Source: Schizophyllum amplum (Eukaryota > Basidiomycota > Agaricomycetes > Agaricales > Schizophyllaceae). Taken from it: a stretch of 19,272 nucleotides of DNA. The notes under the pieces were generated by a model. That model was not told the origin of the DNA, did no database searches, and was given only the letters and a program-made list of their open reading frames with translations. Both the position numbers and the translations under genes were made by a program. The DNA lies in the NCBI GenBank assembly GCA_007026445.1, contig VDMD01000268.1, positions 1 to 19,272 on the forward strand, in the 5' to 3' direction. Of the stretch, positions 19,072 through 19,272 are shown one piece after another. Every line of letters starts with the position of its first letter. The first letter of the stretch is position 1.

Positions 19072-19272
19072 TTCGACAGCGAGGGAGTCCGTGGACAGGT
19101 GTGGTGACGAGGAACGCGAAAGTTGGCGGCGACTTGGCTGTGGATCAGGTCCTTTCGCACGCTTGCGGATTGATCAGATCAGTTCGGCAAGTCCCGGCGT
19201 GGGTCCATGATGTTCGTTTCTCTTGTACTCAAGTTGTCCGTCTATTGAGGAGTGCTTTGATTATACCACGCT

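Noticed and set aside
18363..19160. A 265-codon minus-strand frame across the P1 gene
   Set aside because: It runs through the introns of P1 in the wrong frame; the P1 exons explain the region and end in the invariant GFGLFD.
1..19272. CRISPR arrays, rRNA, tRNA or complete transposons
   Set aside because: No regular spaced repeats, no tRNA-like arm pattern, no transposase or reverse-transcriptase motifs and no long terminal repeats were seen; CRISPR would not be expected in a fungus.

Overview
The window is a piece of a fungal nuclear genome, most likely a basidiomycete of the Agaricomycetes. The support is the dense 47-60 bp introns with GT(A/G)NGN donors and CTNA-like branch points, the compact two-strand gene layout, a typical nine-exon fungal epoxide hydrolase, and ankyrin proteins carrying a CTCGQC-type C-terminal domain that I associate with mushroom-forming fungi. 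The species cannot be fixed from the sequence.

Layout. At 2-124 lies the last piece of a membrane-protein gene. After about 900 bp without a recognisable gene, a five-exon gene (1030-3208, +) encodes an RGS-domain protein with three membrane segments. About 1.5 kb of gene-poor DNA follows. Then comes the most distinctive part: three head-to-tail paralogs (4726-6601, 7270-8488, 8823-10096, all +). Each joins a GNAT-like acetyltransferase module to a short ankyrin segment, with two introns at identical places. The middle copy is intact. The first carries one extra base in a T run, and also a Cys-containing C-terminal domain missing from the other two. The third has an extra base in an A run and a second net shift near its end.

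Downstream are a small coiled-coil gene (10334-10736, -), divergent from a nine-exon epoxide hydrolase gene (11142-12737, +) that contains a 9-nt micro-exon just before the catalytic aspartate; a broken 3' fragment of a haloacid-dehalogenase gene (12921-13154, +) directly before an intact seven-exon homologue (13335-14407, +) with one probable GC-AG intron; and thymidylate synthase (14525-15542, +) only 117 bp further on. An intronless F-box/LRR-like gene (15855-17243, -) converges on thymidylate synthase. After a 1.2 kb gap the window ends with the cytosolic ribosomal stalk protein P1 (18433-19071, -), whose first coding exon is only the ATG.

Thymidylate synthase and P1 are core housekeeping genes. 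The epoxide hydrolase and the dehalogenase-like enzyme look like accessory or detoxification functions and may be neighbours by chance. The GNAT-ankyrin array behaves like a lineage-specific, fast-evolving family and is the best candidate here for something undescribed. Exon structures were derived by hand from reading frame, splice consensus and family or paralog alignment, without transcript data.
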